A stretch of DNA of 64,000 nucleotides. Origin: Mycolicibacterium xanthum (GTDB taxonomy: Bacteria; Actinomycetota; Actinomycetes; Mycobacteriales; Mycobacteriaceae). The stretch covers positions 41,457-105,456 of the forward strand of contig NZ_JAIFZS010000047.1 of NCBI RefSeq assembly GCF_019710635.1, read 5' to 3'. Shown here piece after piece: positions 16,515-24,812 of this stretch. A program made the position numbers and the translations under genes. A model generated the notes under the pieces. The model had not been told where the DNA came from, did not search any database, and saw nothing but the letters and a program-made list of their open reading frames with translations. The stretch's first letter is position 1, and the number at the start of each line of letters is the position of its first letter.

Positions 16515-17726
16515 CTAGGAGAGCCGCGGTGGAAGTTTCTTCGGGAACGGCGGGAATGGCGTCAGGTCCGGCTTGGGTAACCACATCGGCGACATCGACT
16601 GGGCCGGGCCCCGCAGCTCATAGATGTGTTCTTGCTGCTCCTCGAAGCTTGCCGTACGGGTGCAGATGATGTGCTGGGTGTCCGCGGTCTCTGAGACGTA
16701 ACCGGCGCTCGGCCACATCCCGCTCGGCGCGCCGGTGGCCGTGGTGAGGTCGCGGTGCTGCCAGCGGGTGTTGTCCCGCCACAGCTGGTGGATGTGGTCG
16801 TCGTTGCCCGCTCCGCGATAAACGACGTACCGGATTCCGTGGGCGTTGGCCGCGTAGCCAACCGGGGTGCCGTTTGCGGCCGCATCGGGCGCATTGGCCA
16901 GGGCCGTCAGGTCGTCGTGTCGCCAGCCATTGGTGTCCCACCGCAGCTCGTGAAGCTGATGGCCGGCAACGAAGAGGACATGCTGGGTGGCTTTCGCGTC
17001 GAATGGATACGCCCGCACGAAGGGCCACGTCGAGACCGGCGCTCCGGTCGCAGCGGTGAGGTCGCTGTGCTGCCAGCCGCCGGCGTCCCACCACAATTCG
17101 TGGATGTGGTTGTCTGTGCTGCTCGAATAGAAGATGTGTTGGGTGTAGCTGCCCTCGAACGCATAGCCGACGGCGTTGCCGGTCGGGGCTCCGGTGGCGG
17201 CGGTCAGATCATTGTGATGCCAGCCGTTCGTATCCCACCACAGCTCGTGGATGTGGCGGGTCGGGGCGTCATCGATGTAGATGACATGCCCAGTGCGCTG
17301 GGCTTCGAACGCGTACCCCGTCATCGGTACGCCGACCGGGGCGCCGGTATCGACGGTCAGGTCACTGTGATACCAACCGCCGGGGTCGCCGCGCAGTTCG
17401 TGGATATGAGAGTTCATGTCGAAGCACACGAGGTGCCTGGTGCCATAGAAGTCGAACGCGTAGCCTGCCGCCGGAGTCACCAGCGGGAGTCCCAACGCCG
17501 CGGTCAGGTCGGTGTGATGCCAGCCGTGGCTACCCCGCCACAATTCGTGCACTGAAGCGTCGATATCGACCACGGCGCCTTGAACTTTGACCAACTGGCC
17601 GGCGAGGTAGTAGACGTGCTGGGAACCTTGGACGCCGAGCGAATATGCGACCGGAGGCCAGCCGACGCTCAGTAGACTCGGCGCGCCGGTGCCCGCGGTG
17701 ATGTTGACGAATTGCCAGGGAATCAT
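16515..17726 (-). CDS. Seven-fold repeat beta-propeller (fucose-lectin/tectonin-like) protein
   Basis: The 403-aa protein is built from ~50-residue repeats with the consensus HIHELWWDxxGWxHxDLTAATGAP followed by GYAF..TQHVxY. Six complete motif copies are visible. A seventh is split: the C-terminal part ends with HIYELRGP and the N-terminus begins WQFVNITAGTGAP, which supplies the missing half. This is the usual ring-closing arrangement of a seven-bladed propeller. The repeats resemble bacterial/fungal sugar-binding propellers, so carbohydrate binding is possible. No signal peptide or membrane segment is visible. A Pro-rich tail (PDLTPFPPFPKKLPPRLS) ends the protein. It is flanked by diverged intergenic repeats and interrupts the conserved gene order. 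Confidence 0.8.
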   Translation of the reverse strand: MIPWQFVNITAGTGAPSLLSVGWPPVAYSLGVQGSQHVYYLAGQLVKVQGAVVDIDASVHELWRGSHGWHHTDLTAALGLPLVTPAAGYAFDFYGTRHLVCFDMNSHIHELRGDPGGWYHSDLTVDTGAPVGVPMTGYAFEAQRTGHVIYIDDAPTRHIHELWWDTNGWHHNDLTAATGAPTGNAVGYAFEGSYTQHIFYSSSTDNHIHELWWDAGGWQHSDLTAATGAPVSTWPFVRAYPFDAKATQHVLFVAGHQLHELRWDTNGWRHDDLTALANAPDAAANGTPVGYAANAHGIRYVVYRGAGNDDHIHQLWRDNTRWQHRDLTTATGAPSGMWPSAGYVSETADTQHIICTRTASFEEQQEHIYELRGPAQSMSPMWLPKPDLTPFPPFPKKLPPRLS

Positions 17727-17796
17727 GGCCCGGCCTTTCTCGCGCTGCGACCCAATGCGTTTCGCCCCGCGATGAGACCTCCCGACCCGCGCGGCG

Positions 17797-17910
17797 TCAC
17801 ACCCGCGATCGGCCCCGGCTGGCGAGGATCACGATCGACCATACCGGACAGTACGGCAGCCGCGGATACATCGCCACGATCGACGACGACGCCATGACGG
17901 TTGGCGTCAT
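17797..17910 (-). pseudogene. Possible decayed fragment of a DUF7144-like membrane protein
   Basis: Reading the minus strand toward the TGA at 17797-17799 gives SSIVAMYPRLPYCPVWSIVI, which resembles the last transmembrane part of small actinobacterial DUF7144-type membrane proteins (…LPYYPxWSIxIIALD…). The rest of that family is not seen upstream in the same frame. The surrounding stretch 17727-18048 otherwise shows no gene. Confidence 0.3.
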
Positions 17911-18048
17911 GCCGGCCCGCAGTCCGCCGAAGGAGCAATCGGGAACCCACCATCCCGCCGGCGCCGACGGTGCCCATTCGTTACCGAATCGACGACGGAC
18001 TTGCCGCCAGCCCGGCAAACCCTCAGCGCGGGACGCGCGCTTACTGGA

Positions 18049-18105
18049 GGCGAGCGCGCGCTGTTGCACGCGACACGCGGAGCGCGCGCGTGCAAACACG
18101 CGCGC
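18049..18105. repeat. GC-rich intergenic repeat, copy B
   Basis: This is a diverged copy of 16401-16460 in the same orientation, with the shared core GACACGC and the shared end ACACGCGCGC. It lies just after the hisS stop and can fold into a GCGCG-rich hairpin, so it may also act as the hisS terminator. Confidence 0.6.
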
Positions 18106-18116
18106 CCGCGGAGCAG

Positions 18117-19373
18117 TCAGAGGCGGGAAAGCACTTCGGCGACAACGTCATCCACGGCCACATCGACCTGCTCACCGGTGGCCAGGCTCTTCATCCCGAC
18201 CGTGCCGGCCTCCAGGTCGCGGTCCCCGGCCACCAGTGCGATGACCGCGCCGGACCGGTCGGCGGCCCGCATCGCACCCTTGAGCCCGCGATCGCCGTAG
18301 GCCATGTCCACCCGCACCCCGGCGGCGCGCAGCGCGGCGGCCAGCACCGCCAACCGCACCTTCGCGTCCGAGCCCAGCGGCACCGCGTAGACATCGACCC
18401 GTGCAGCCTCGCCGGCCGTCCTGCCCTCGGCGCGCAGCGCCAGCAGGGTGCGGTCCACCCCGAGGCCGAACCCGATTCCGGACAGGTCCCGCCCGCCGAG
18501 CTGGTGCATCAACCCGTCGTAGCGGCCACCGCCACCGATCCCGGACTGGGCGCCGAGGCCGTCGTGGACGAACTCGAACGTCGTCTTGGTGTAGTAGTCC
18601 AGCCCGCGCACCATCCGCGGGTTGAGGACGTACGGCACCGCCAGCGCGTCCAAGTGCGCCAGCACGGTGTCGAAGTGCTGCTTGGCCGCATCAGAGAGGT
18701 GGTCGAGCATCAACGGCGCCTGAGCGGTCATCTCCCGCACGTGCGGCCGCTTGTCGTCGAGCACCCGCAGCGGGTTCAGCTGCGCGCGTCGCCGCGTTTC
18801 GTCGTCGAGGTCGAGCTTGAACAGGAACTCCTGCAGCAGCTCCCGATACTGCGGGCGGCAGCTGTCGTCGCCCAGCGAGGTGATCTCCAGCCGGAAGCCG
18901 GTCAGGCCCAGTGCGCGGAAACCGGCGTCGGCCACCGCGATGACCTCGGCGTCCAACGCCGGGTCGTCGACCCCGATCGCTTCCACGCCCACCTGCTGCA
19001 GCTGGCGGTAGCGGCCGGCCTGCGGCCGCTCGTACCGGAAGAACGGGCCCGAGTAGCACAGTTTGACCGGCAGCTGCCCGCGGTCCAGGCCGTGCTCGAT
19101 CACCGCCCGCATCACCCCGGCGGTGCCCTCCGGGCGCAGCGTGACCGATCGCTCACCCCGGTCGGCGAAGGTGTACATCTCCTTGGACACCACGTCGGTG
19201 GACTCCCCCACGCCGCGGGCGAACAGCGCGGTCTCCTCGAAGATGGGCAGCTCGATGTCGCCGTAGCCGGCGCGACGGGCGGCCTCGAGCAGCCCCGATC
19301 GCACCGCGACGAACTCTGCGGAGTCCGGCGGGAAATAGTCGGGAACGCCCTTGGGGGCGTGAAACTCAGTCAC
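18117..19373 (-). CDS. hisS: Histidyl-tRNA synthetase HisS
   Basis: The 418-aa class II aminoacyl-tRNA synthetase begins MTEFHAPKGVPDYFPPDSAE. It has motif 2 FRYERPQAGRYRQ, the histidine-binding GGGGRYDGL and motif 3 GIGFGLGVDRTLLAL, then the C-terminal anticodon-binding domain (YAVPLGSDAKVRL). It charges tRNA-His with histidine. The GTG start at 19373 overlaps the stop of the glyoxalase II gene by 4 bp (GTGA), so the pair is coupled as in M. tuberculosis (Rv2580c-Rv2581c). Confidence 0.97.
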   Translation of the reverse strand: MTEFHAPKGVPDYFPPDSAEFVAVRSGLLEAARRAGYGDIELPIFEETALFARGVGESTDVVSKEMYTFADRGERSVTLRPEGTAGVMRAVIEHGLDRGQLPVKLCYSGPFFRYERPQAGRYRQLQQVGVEAIGVDDPALDAEVIAVADAGFRALGLTGFRLEITSLGDDSCRPQYRELLQEFLFKLDLDDETRRRAQLNPLRVLDDKRPHVREMTAQAPLMLDHLSDAAKQHFDTVLAHLDALAVPYVLNPRMVRGLDYYTKTTFEFVHDGLGAQSGIGGGGRYDGLMHQLGGRDLSGIGFGLGVDRTLLALRAEGRTAGEAARVDVYAVPLGSDAKVRLAVLAAALRAAGVRVDMAYGDRGLKGAMRAADRSGAVIALVAGDRDLEAGTVGMKSLATGEQVDVAVDDVVAEVLSRL

Positions 19374-20044
19374 GGGGTCAGACCTTCGAGAAACGGGTTG
19401 GTGTGGCGTTCGAGACCAATGGTGGTGCGCTCGCCGTGCCCCGGTAGCACCAGGGTGTCGTCGTCGAGCACCAGCAGTTTAGTGACGATCGATTCCAGCA
19501 AGTCGCGGCCGCTGGCGCCGAGCAGATCGGTGCGGCCCACCGACTGGCGGAAAAGCGTGTCACCGGTGAACACCACCGAGTCGGGGTTGCCGCGATCGGC
19601 GTCGGCGCGGAACACCACCGAGCCGGGCGTGTGTCCCGGTGTGTGGTCCACCGCGACCGTGATGCCGCCGAGCTCAATCTTGTCGCCGTCGCGGTCGAGT
19701 TCGACGACCTGGCGGGGTTCGCGGAACATCGCACCGACCGCGACCTGCGCCAGTCTCGGCCCGAAGCCCTTGATCGGATCGGTGAGCATGGGCCGGTCCG
19801 CCGGGTGGATGTACACCGCGCAACCGTAGGTGTCGGCGACCTTCTGCGCCGACCACATGTGGTCGAGGTGGCCGTGGGTGAGCAGCACGGCCGCCGGGGT
19901 GAGCCGGTTCTCGTCCAGGATCCGCCGCAGCGGACCCATGGCCCGCTGCCCGGGGTCGACGACGATGGCGTCGGCCCCCTGCCGCGGGGCCAGTACGTAG
20001 CAGTTGCACGCCAACATGCCGGCCGGGAATCCGGTGATCAACAC
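19370..20044 (-). CDS. Metallo-beta-lactamase-fold hydrolase (glyoxalase II-like, Rv2581c family)
   Basis: The 224-aa protein carries the metal motif THGHLDH, then a later metal His in DHTPGHTPGS, an Asp in FTGDTLFRQSVGRTD and the last His in LPGHGERTTIG. This is the full dinuclear site of glyoxalase II-type thioester hydrolases. The likely substrates are S-acyl thiols such as S-lactoyl adducts of mycothiol or glutathione analogues, but this has to be inferred. The start codon is GTG (20044). It is coupled to hisS downstream and divergent from the ppiB gene. Confidence 0.9.
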   Translation of the reverse strand: MLITGFPAGMLACNCYVLAPRQGADAIVVDPGQRAMGPLRRILDENRLTPAAVLLTHGHLDHMWSAQKVADTYGCAVYIHPADRPMLTDPIKGFGPRLAQVAVGAMFREPRQVVELDRDGDKIELGGITVAVDHTPGHTPGSVVFRADADRGNPDSVVFTGDTLFRQSVGRTDLLGASGRDLLESIVTKLLVLDDDTLVLPGHGERTTIGLERHTNPFLEGLTP

Positions 20045-20161
20045 GCCTTCCAGCTTCCCATGCCCCGGCGGCGGCGCTGTTCACGAGGGTCGCGCCCGGT
20101 GCGCTCAGCAACAGCTGGCACACTCGTTGCCGACCTTATCGACTGCGAGGAGGGCCCGGCG

Positions 20162-21052
20162 GTGCCGACCAACGAACAACGGCGTGCGACAGCCAAGCGC
20201 AAGCTGGAGCGTCAGCTCGAGCGCCGCGCCGAGAAGGAGCGCAAGCGCCGCCTGTACACGATCATCGGGTCGGCGGTGGCCGCGATCGTCGTGATCGGGG
20301 CCGTGGTGGCGACGATCGTCATCACCAACCGCGGCTCGGACACCCCGACCGCCTCGTCGGAGACCACGTCGACGCCCGAGGACTCGCCGTCGGACGTCCC
20401 GGCTCCGACCGACGGGACGCCGCTGCCCGACTTCGCCGCCCCCGCCGGGCTCGGCGAGAACTGCCAGTACGACAAGACCGCCGAGGCCGCCAGCAAGGAC
20501 AACACCCCGCCGCGCACCGGCAAGGTGCCGACCGACCCGGCCGAGGTCAGCGCCAGCATGGAGACCAACCAGGGCAACATCGGGCTGCAGCTGGACAACG
20601 GCAAGTCGCCGTGCACGGTCAACAGCTTCGCCAGCCTGGCCCAGCAGGGCTACTTCAACAACACCCCGTGCCACCGGCTGACCACCAGCGACTCGCTGTC
20701 CGTGCTGCAGTGCGGTGACCCGACCGGCGAGGGCACCGGCGGCCCGGGCTACCAGTTCGCCGACGAGTACCCGGCCGACCAGTACCAGCCCGACGATCCC
20801 GCGCTGATGCAGCCGGTCGTCTACCCGCGCGGCACGCTGGCCATGGCCAATGCCGGGCCGGGCACCAACGGCAGCCAGTTCTTCCTCGTCTACCGGGACT
20901 CGCAGCTGCCCCCGAACTACACGGTGTTCGGCACGATCGACGAGACCGGCCTGGCCACCCTCGACAAGATCGCCGAGGCCGGGACCGCCGACGGCGGTCC
21001 GGACGGGCCCCCCAAGCTCGACGTGACGGTGAAGTCGATCCTGCTCGACTAG
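20162..21052 (+). CDS. ppiB: Membrane-anchored cyclophilin-type peptidyl-prolyl isomerase (Rv2582 family)
   Basis: The 296-aa protein starts with a charged coiled N-terminus (ATAKRKLERQLERRAEKERK), then one transmembrane helix at about residues 40-62 and a Pro/Ser/Thr linker. A cyclophilin domain of ~170 aa follows, with CHRLT, YPRGTLAMANAGPGTNGSQF and FFLVYRDSQLPPNYTVFG. The domain should lie outside the membrane and isomerise prolyl bonds of exported proteins. I chose GTG 20162, which is preceded by a GAGGAGG ribosome binding site; the open frame begins earlier. A second, related gene follows after 11 bp. Confidence 0.92.
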   Translation: MPTNEQRRATAKRKLERQLERRAEKERKRRLYTIIGSAVAAIVVIGAVVATIVITNRGSDTPTASSETTSTPEDSPSDVPAPTDGTPLPDFAAPAGLGENCQYDKTAEAASKDNTPPRTGKVPTDPAEVSASMETNQGNIGLQLDNGKSPCTVNSFASLAQQGYFNNTPCHRLTTSDSLSVLQCGDPTGEGTGGPGYQFADEYPADQYQPDDPALMQPVVYPRGTLAMANAGPGTNGSQFFLVYRDSQLPPNYTVFGTIDETGLATLDKIAEAGTADGGPDGPPKLDVTVKSILLD

Positions 21053-21063
21053 ATTCCGCGGCC

Positions 21064-22035
21064 ATGACCTACCCGCCCCCGTACGGCCATCCCGGCTACC
21101 CGGCGGTCGGTCGGCGGCCCACCAACTCGCTGGCGATCGCGTCGCTGGTGTGCGCGTTCCTGTTCGCCCCGCTGGGTGTGGTGTTCGGGCACATGTCGCT
21201 GTCGCAGATCCGCAAGACCGGCGAGGAAGGCCGGGGGCTGGCGATCGCCGGGCTGGTGATCGGCTACGTGATCATGGTGGCGACGGTCGTCGTGGTGATC
21301 GTCAGCATCGTGGCCGTCGTGCTGCTGGCACGCAGCCTGGAGAGTTTCGACGCCGAGAACTTCGGTGGCGGCGGTGTGGACCGGATTCCGCACTCCGCCC
21401 CGCCGTTGCCGCCGTTCGATCCGCCGGCCACATTGGGCGCCAACTGCCAGTACCTGGCCACCACCGAGCCGCCGAGCAGGCCGGTCACGCCGCCCGAGGT
21501 GGGACGGGCATCGACCACCCCGGCAGCGATACCGGCCGTCCTGGTCACCGACGTCGGCGACATCGGACTGACGCTGGACAACGCCAAGGCCCCGTGCGCG
21601 GTGCGCAACTTCACCAGCCTGGCCGGCCAGCACTTCTTCGACGACACCCGCTGCCACCGGCTCAGCCTCGATGCCGACCTGCGGGCCCTGCAGTGCGGCG
21701 ACCCGTCCGGCACCGGCACCGGCGGACCCGGCTACCGCTTCCCCGGCGAGTACCCGGGCAACCAGTTCCGGTTGTCCGACCCGGCGCTGAGGACACCCAT
21801 GGTCTACCCGCGCGGCACGTTGGCGATGGCGAACATAGGACCCGGCACCAACGGCAGCCAGTTCTTCCTGATCTACGACGACTCGCTGCTACCGCCGACG
21901 TATCCGGTGTTCGGCAGGATCGACGCCGCGGGCCTGGCCGTGCTGGACACCATCGCCGCCGCCGGCGTTTCCGGCGGCGGTCAAAGCGGCCGGCCGGCGC
22001 ATGGGGTGACGATCGAGTCGGTCCGGATCGGCTGA
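21064..22035 (+). CDS. Second cyclophilin-type isomerase with N-terminal DUF4190 membrane domain
   Basis: The 323-aa protein has a DUF4190-type N-terminus with two membrane helices (SLAIASLVCAFLFAPLGVVF and LAIAGLVIGYVIMVATVVVV, about residues 20-75). Pro-rich residues and a cyclophilin domain follow, with CHRLSLDADLRALQCGDPSG and YPRGTLAMANIGPGTNGSQF. It is clearly paralogous to the preceding ppiB over the catalytic domain, including the extra Cys pairs, but has a different membrane anchor. The 11-bp spacing suggests one transcript. It may serve the same envelope role with different localisation. Confidence 0.9.
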   Translation: MTYPPPYGHPGYPAVGRRPTNSLAIASLVCAFLFAPLGVVFGHMSLSQIRKTGEEGRGLAIAGLVIGYVIMVATVVVVIVSIVAVVLLARSLESFDAENFGGGGVDRIPHSAPPLPPFDPPATLGANCQYLATTEPPSRPVTPPEVGRASTTPAAIPAVLVTDVGDIGLTLDNAKAPCAVRNFTSLAGQHFFDDTRCHRLSLDADLRALQCGDPSGTGTGGPGYRFPGEYPGNQFRLSDPALRTPMVYPRGTLAMANIGPGTNGSQFFLIYDDSLLPPTYPVFGRIDAAGLAVLDTIAAAGVSGGGQSGRPAHGVTIESVRIG

Positions 22036-22036
22036 C

Positions 22037-22177
22037 CTACCCCGTGACGAGCACCATCGGTTTCTCGCAGCAGATCTCCTTGTGCTCCATCTCGGGTGGG
22101 CACGGACATTCCTTCTCGTAGACCAGCCGGGCTCCGCACTGCTTGCATTCGTACCGATCGCCGGCGTTGCGTGCCAT
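22037..22177 (-). CDS. 46-aa desulforedoxin-like small metal-binding protein
   Basis: The tiny protein has six Cys in the order CxxCG (11, 14), CPC (24, 26) and CC followed by EKPM (36, 37). CxxCG...CCxxPM is the desulforedoxin/rubrerythrin-type pattern that binds one Fe or Zn through four Cys; the extra CPC is unusual. The open frame extends upstream, but ATG 22177 (MARNAGDRYECKQCG) begins the compact domain. The preceding minus-strand sequence AGGAGAAC is a suitable ribosome binding site. It converges on the second cyclophilin gene with a 1-bp gap. It may bind zinc structurally or take part in redox reactions. Confidence 0.75.
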   Translation of the reverse strand: MARNAGDRYECKQCGARLVYEKECPCPPEMEHKEICCEKPMVLVTG

Positions 22178-22280
22178 CGCTGTTCTCCTGTCGAGACTCG
22201 GGACGCCGGAATCGACCGGCGCCATTGCCGGTACCCAGCCTAGTGGCATCGGCAAAGGGCGCGGTACGGCCGAAAGTCCT

Positions 22281-22384
22281 CTCACGCAGCAGAAGTCGGA
22301 TCGCGGCTCACGCAGCAGAAGTCGGATCGCGGCTCACGCAGCTTCCGCCTCATCGCGGCTCACGCCGCTTCCGCCTCATCGCGG
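22281..22384. repeat. Four 26-bp tandem repeats directly after rel
   Basis: The units are 22281-22306, 22307-22332, 22333-22358 and 22359-22384. The first two are identical; the last two differ from them in the middle (CAGAAGTCGGAT versus CTTCCGCCTCAT). A partial fifth unit runs into the last codons of rel. Unit junctions form short hairpins such as GCGGC-GTGA-GCCGC, so the array may also act as a terminator. Confidence 0.85.
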
Positions 22385-22385
22385 C

Positions 22386-24776
22386 TCACGCCGCAGAGGT
22401 CACCCGGTAGACGTCGTACACGCCCTCCACGCTGCGCACCACGTTGAGAACGTGGCCGAGGTGCTTGGGGTCGCCCATCTCGAAGGTGAACCGGCTGATC
22501 GCCACCCGGTCGTTGGAGGTCGTCACCGACGCCGAGAGGATGTTGACCTTCTCGTCGGCCAGCACCCGCGTCACGTCCGAGAGCAACCGGTGCCGGTCCA
22601 GCGCCTCGACCTGGATGGCCACCAGGAACACCGACGACGGCGACGGGGCCCACTGCACGTCGATGATGCGTTCCGCCTGTTCCTGCAGTGACGCCGCGTT
22701 CGTGCAGTCCGTGCGGTGCACGCTGACCCCGCCGCCGCGGGTCACGAATCCCATGATGTTGTCGCCGGGCACCGGTGTGCAGCACTTGGCGAGCTTGGTC
22801 AGCACTCCCGGCGCGCCGGGCACCGCGACACCGACGTCGTCGCTGGTGCGCTGCCGCACCGGCATCTGCATCGTCGCCGGCGTGGAGCGTTCCGCGAGCT
22901 CGTCGGCGGCGTCGTCGTCGCCGCCGATCTGGGCCACCAGACGCTGCACGACATGCCGCGCGGACACATGGCCCTCACCGACGGCGGTGTAGAGCGCCGA
23001 AACGTCCTGATACCGCAGGTCGCGGGCCAGCGCCGCAATCGACTCGGCATTCATCAAGCGCTGCAACGGAAGTCCGCCGCGGCGCACCTCGCGCGCAATG
23101 GCGTCCTTGCCGGATTCCAGCGCCTCCTCGCGACGCTCCTTGGCGAACCACTGCCGGATCTTGGCCTTCGCCCGCGGCGACACCACGAACGACTGCCAGT
23201 CGCGCGACGGCCCGGCGTTCGGCGCCTTAGACGTGAAGACCTCGACCACTTCGCCGTTCTCCAGCTTGCGCTCGAGGGCGACCAGGCGCCCGTTGACCCG
23301 GGCGCCGATGCAGCGGTGGCCGACCTCGGTGTGCACGGCGTAGGCGAAGTCCACCGGTGTCGAACCGGTCGGCAGCGTGATCACGTCCCCCTTGGGGGTG
23401 AACACGAAGATCTCCTGAACGGCCAGGTCGTAACGCAACGACTCGAGGAACTCCCCGGGGTCGGCCGCCTCCCGCTGCCAGTCGAGCAGCTGACGCATCC
23501 ACGCCATGTCGTCGATCTCGCCGGCGGCATGGCTGGGTGGGGCACCGTTACGACCCTTGGCCTCCTTGTAGCGCCAGTGTGCGGCGATGCCGTATTCGGC
23601 GGTCTTGTGCATGTCGAAGGTGCGGATCTGCACCTCCAACGGCTTGCCCTCCGGCCCCACGACCGTGGTGTGCAGGGATTGGTACACACCGAAGCGCGGC
23701 TGGGCGATGTAGTCCTTGAAGCGCCCGGCGATCGGCTGCCACAGCGAGTGCACCACACCCACCGCGGCGTAACAGTCACGCACCTCGTCGCAGAGGATCC
23801 GCACGCCGACCAGATCGTGGATGTCGTCGAAGTCGCGGCCCTTGACGATCATCTTCTGGTAGATCGACCAATAATGTTTGGGCCTGCCCTCGACGAGGGC
23901 GCTGATCTTCGACGACCCCAGTGTCGCGTTGATCTCGGCGCGAACCTTGGCCAGGTAGGTGTCCCTCGACGGCGCCCGGTCGGCGACCAACCGGACGATC
24001 TCCTCGTACTTCTTGGGATGCAGGATCGCGAACGACAAGTCCTCGAGTTCCCACTTCACGGTCGCCATTCCAAGCCGATGCGCAAGCGGCGCAATGACTT
24101 CCAGCGTCTCGCGAGCTTTGCGGGCCTGCTTCTCGGGCGGCAGGAAGCGCATGGTGCGCATGTTGTGCAGCCGGTCGGCGACCTTGATCACCAGGACCCG
24201 GGGATCGCGGGCCATCGCGATGATCATCTTGCGGATCGTCTCGCCCTCGGCCGCGGTGCCCAGCGCCACCTTGTCCAGCTTGGTCACCCCGTCGACCAGG
24301 TGTCCCACCTCTGGACCGAACTCGTCGGTCAGTTCCTCCAACGTGTAGCCGGTGTCCTCGACGGTGTCGTGCAGCAGCGCGGCGACCAGGGTGGTGGTGT
24401 CCATCCCCAACTCGGCGAGGATGTTGGCGACCGCCAGCGGGTGGGTGATGTACGGGTCGCCGGAGCGGCGCAGCTGGTCGGCATGGCGCTGTTCGGCGAC
24501 GTCGTAGGCGCGCTGCAACAGCGCCAGGTCCGCCTTGGGATAGATCTCCCGGTGCACCGCGACCAGCGGCTCGAGCACCGGGTTGACGGCGCTGCGCTGC
24601 GCGGTCATCCGCCGGGCGAGCCGGGCCCGGACCCGCCGCGACGCGCTGGTCGGCACTTTCGGTGTATCGACCCGTGGAATCTCCATCGGCTGGGTCGGCG
24701 GACCGGGTGACACCGGCGGGGGCGGTGTGGGCACGGTTCGGCTCGCGCGGGGATCCGTGTTGACCTCGCCGGCCAT
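22386..24776 (-). CDS. relA: Bifunctional (p)ppGpp synthetase/hydrolase Rel
   Basis: The 796-aa Rel protein has, in order, the HD hydrolase domain (ALLHDTVEDTGYTLEEL near residue 140), the RelA/SpoT synthetase domain (FGVYQSLHTTVVGPEG), a TGS domain (TPKGDVITLPTGSTPVDFAY), the helical/zinc-finger-like region with AKCCTPVPGDNIMGF, and a C-terminal ACT domain (VALDRHRL-type segment and FEMGDPKHL). It makes and degrades (p)ppGpp in response to starvation. I chose ATG 24776 because a GGGAGG site lies 5 bp before it; GTG 24782 would overlap that site. The gene order rel-apt is the same as in other mycobacteria. The stop codon lies in a partial copy of the adjacent tandem repeat. Confidence 0.96.
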   Translation of the reverse strand: MAGEVNTDPRASRTVPTPPPPVSPGPPTQPMEIPRVDTPKVPTSASRRVRARLARRMTAQRSAVNPVLEPLVAVHREIYPKADLALLQRAYDVAEQRHADQLRRSGDPYITHPLAVANILAELGMDTTTLVAALLHDTVEDTGYTLEELTDEFGPEVGHLVDGVTKLDKVALGTAAEGETIRKMIIAMARDPRVLVIKVADRLHNMRTMRFLPPEKQARKARETLEVIAPLAHRLGMATVKWELEDLSFAILHPKKYEEIVRLVADRAPSRDTYLAKVRAEINATLGSSKISALVEGRPKHYWSIYQKMIVKGRDFDDIHDLVGVRILCDEVRDCYAAVGVVHSLWQPIAGRFKDYIAQPRFGVYQSLHTTVVGPEGKPLEVQIRTFDMHKTAEYGIAAHWRYKEAKGRNGAPPSHAAGEIDDMAWMRQLLDWQREAADPGEFLESLRYDLAVQEIFVFTPKGDVITLPTGSTPVDFAYAVHTEVGHRCIGARVNGRLVALERKLENGEVVEVFTSKAPNAGPSRDWQSFVVSPRAKAKIRQWFAKERREEALESGKDAIAREVRRGGLPLQRLMNAESIAALARDLRYQDVSALYTAVGEGHVSARHVVQRLVAQIGGDDDAADELAERSTPATMQMPVRQRTSDDVGVAVPGAPGVLTKLAKCCTPVPGDNIMGFVTRGGGVSVHRTDCTNAASLQEQAERIIDVQWAPSPSSVFLVAIQVEALDRHRLLSDVTRVLADEKVNILSASVTTSNDRVAISRFTFEMGDPKHLGHVLNVVRSVEGVYDVYRVTSAA

Positions 24777-24812
24777 GCCCACCTCCCGTGACTGTGCTCT
24801 AAGGATATCCGG

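Noticed and set aside
22716..24710. Long plus-strand open frame opposite rel
   Set aside because: It is antisense to a clearly conserved Rel protein and shows no family features.
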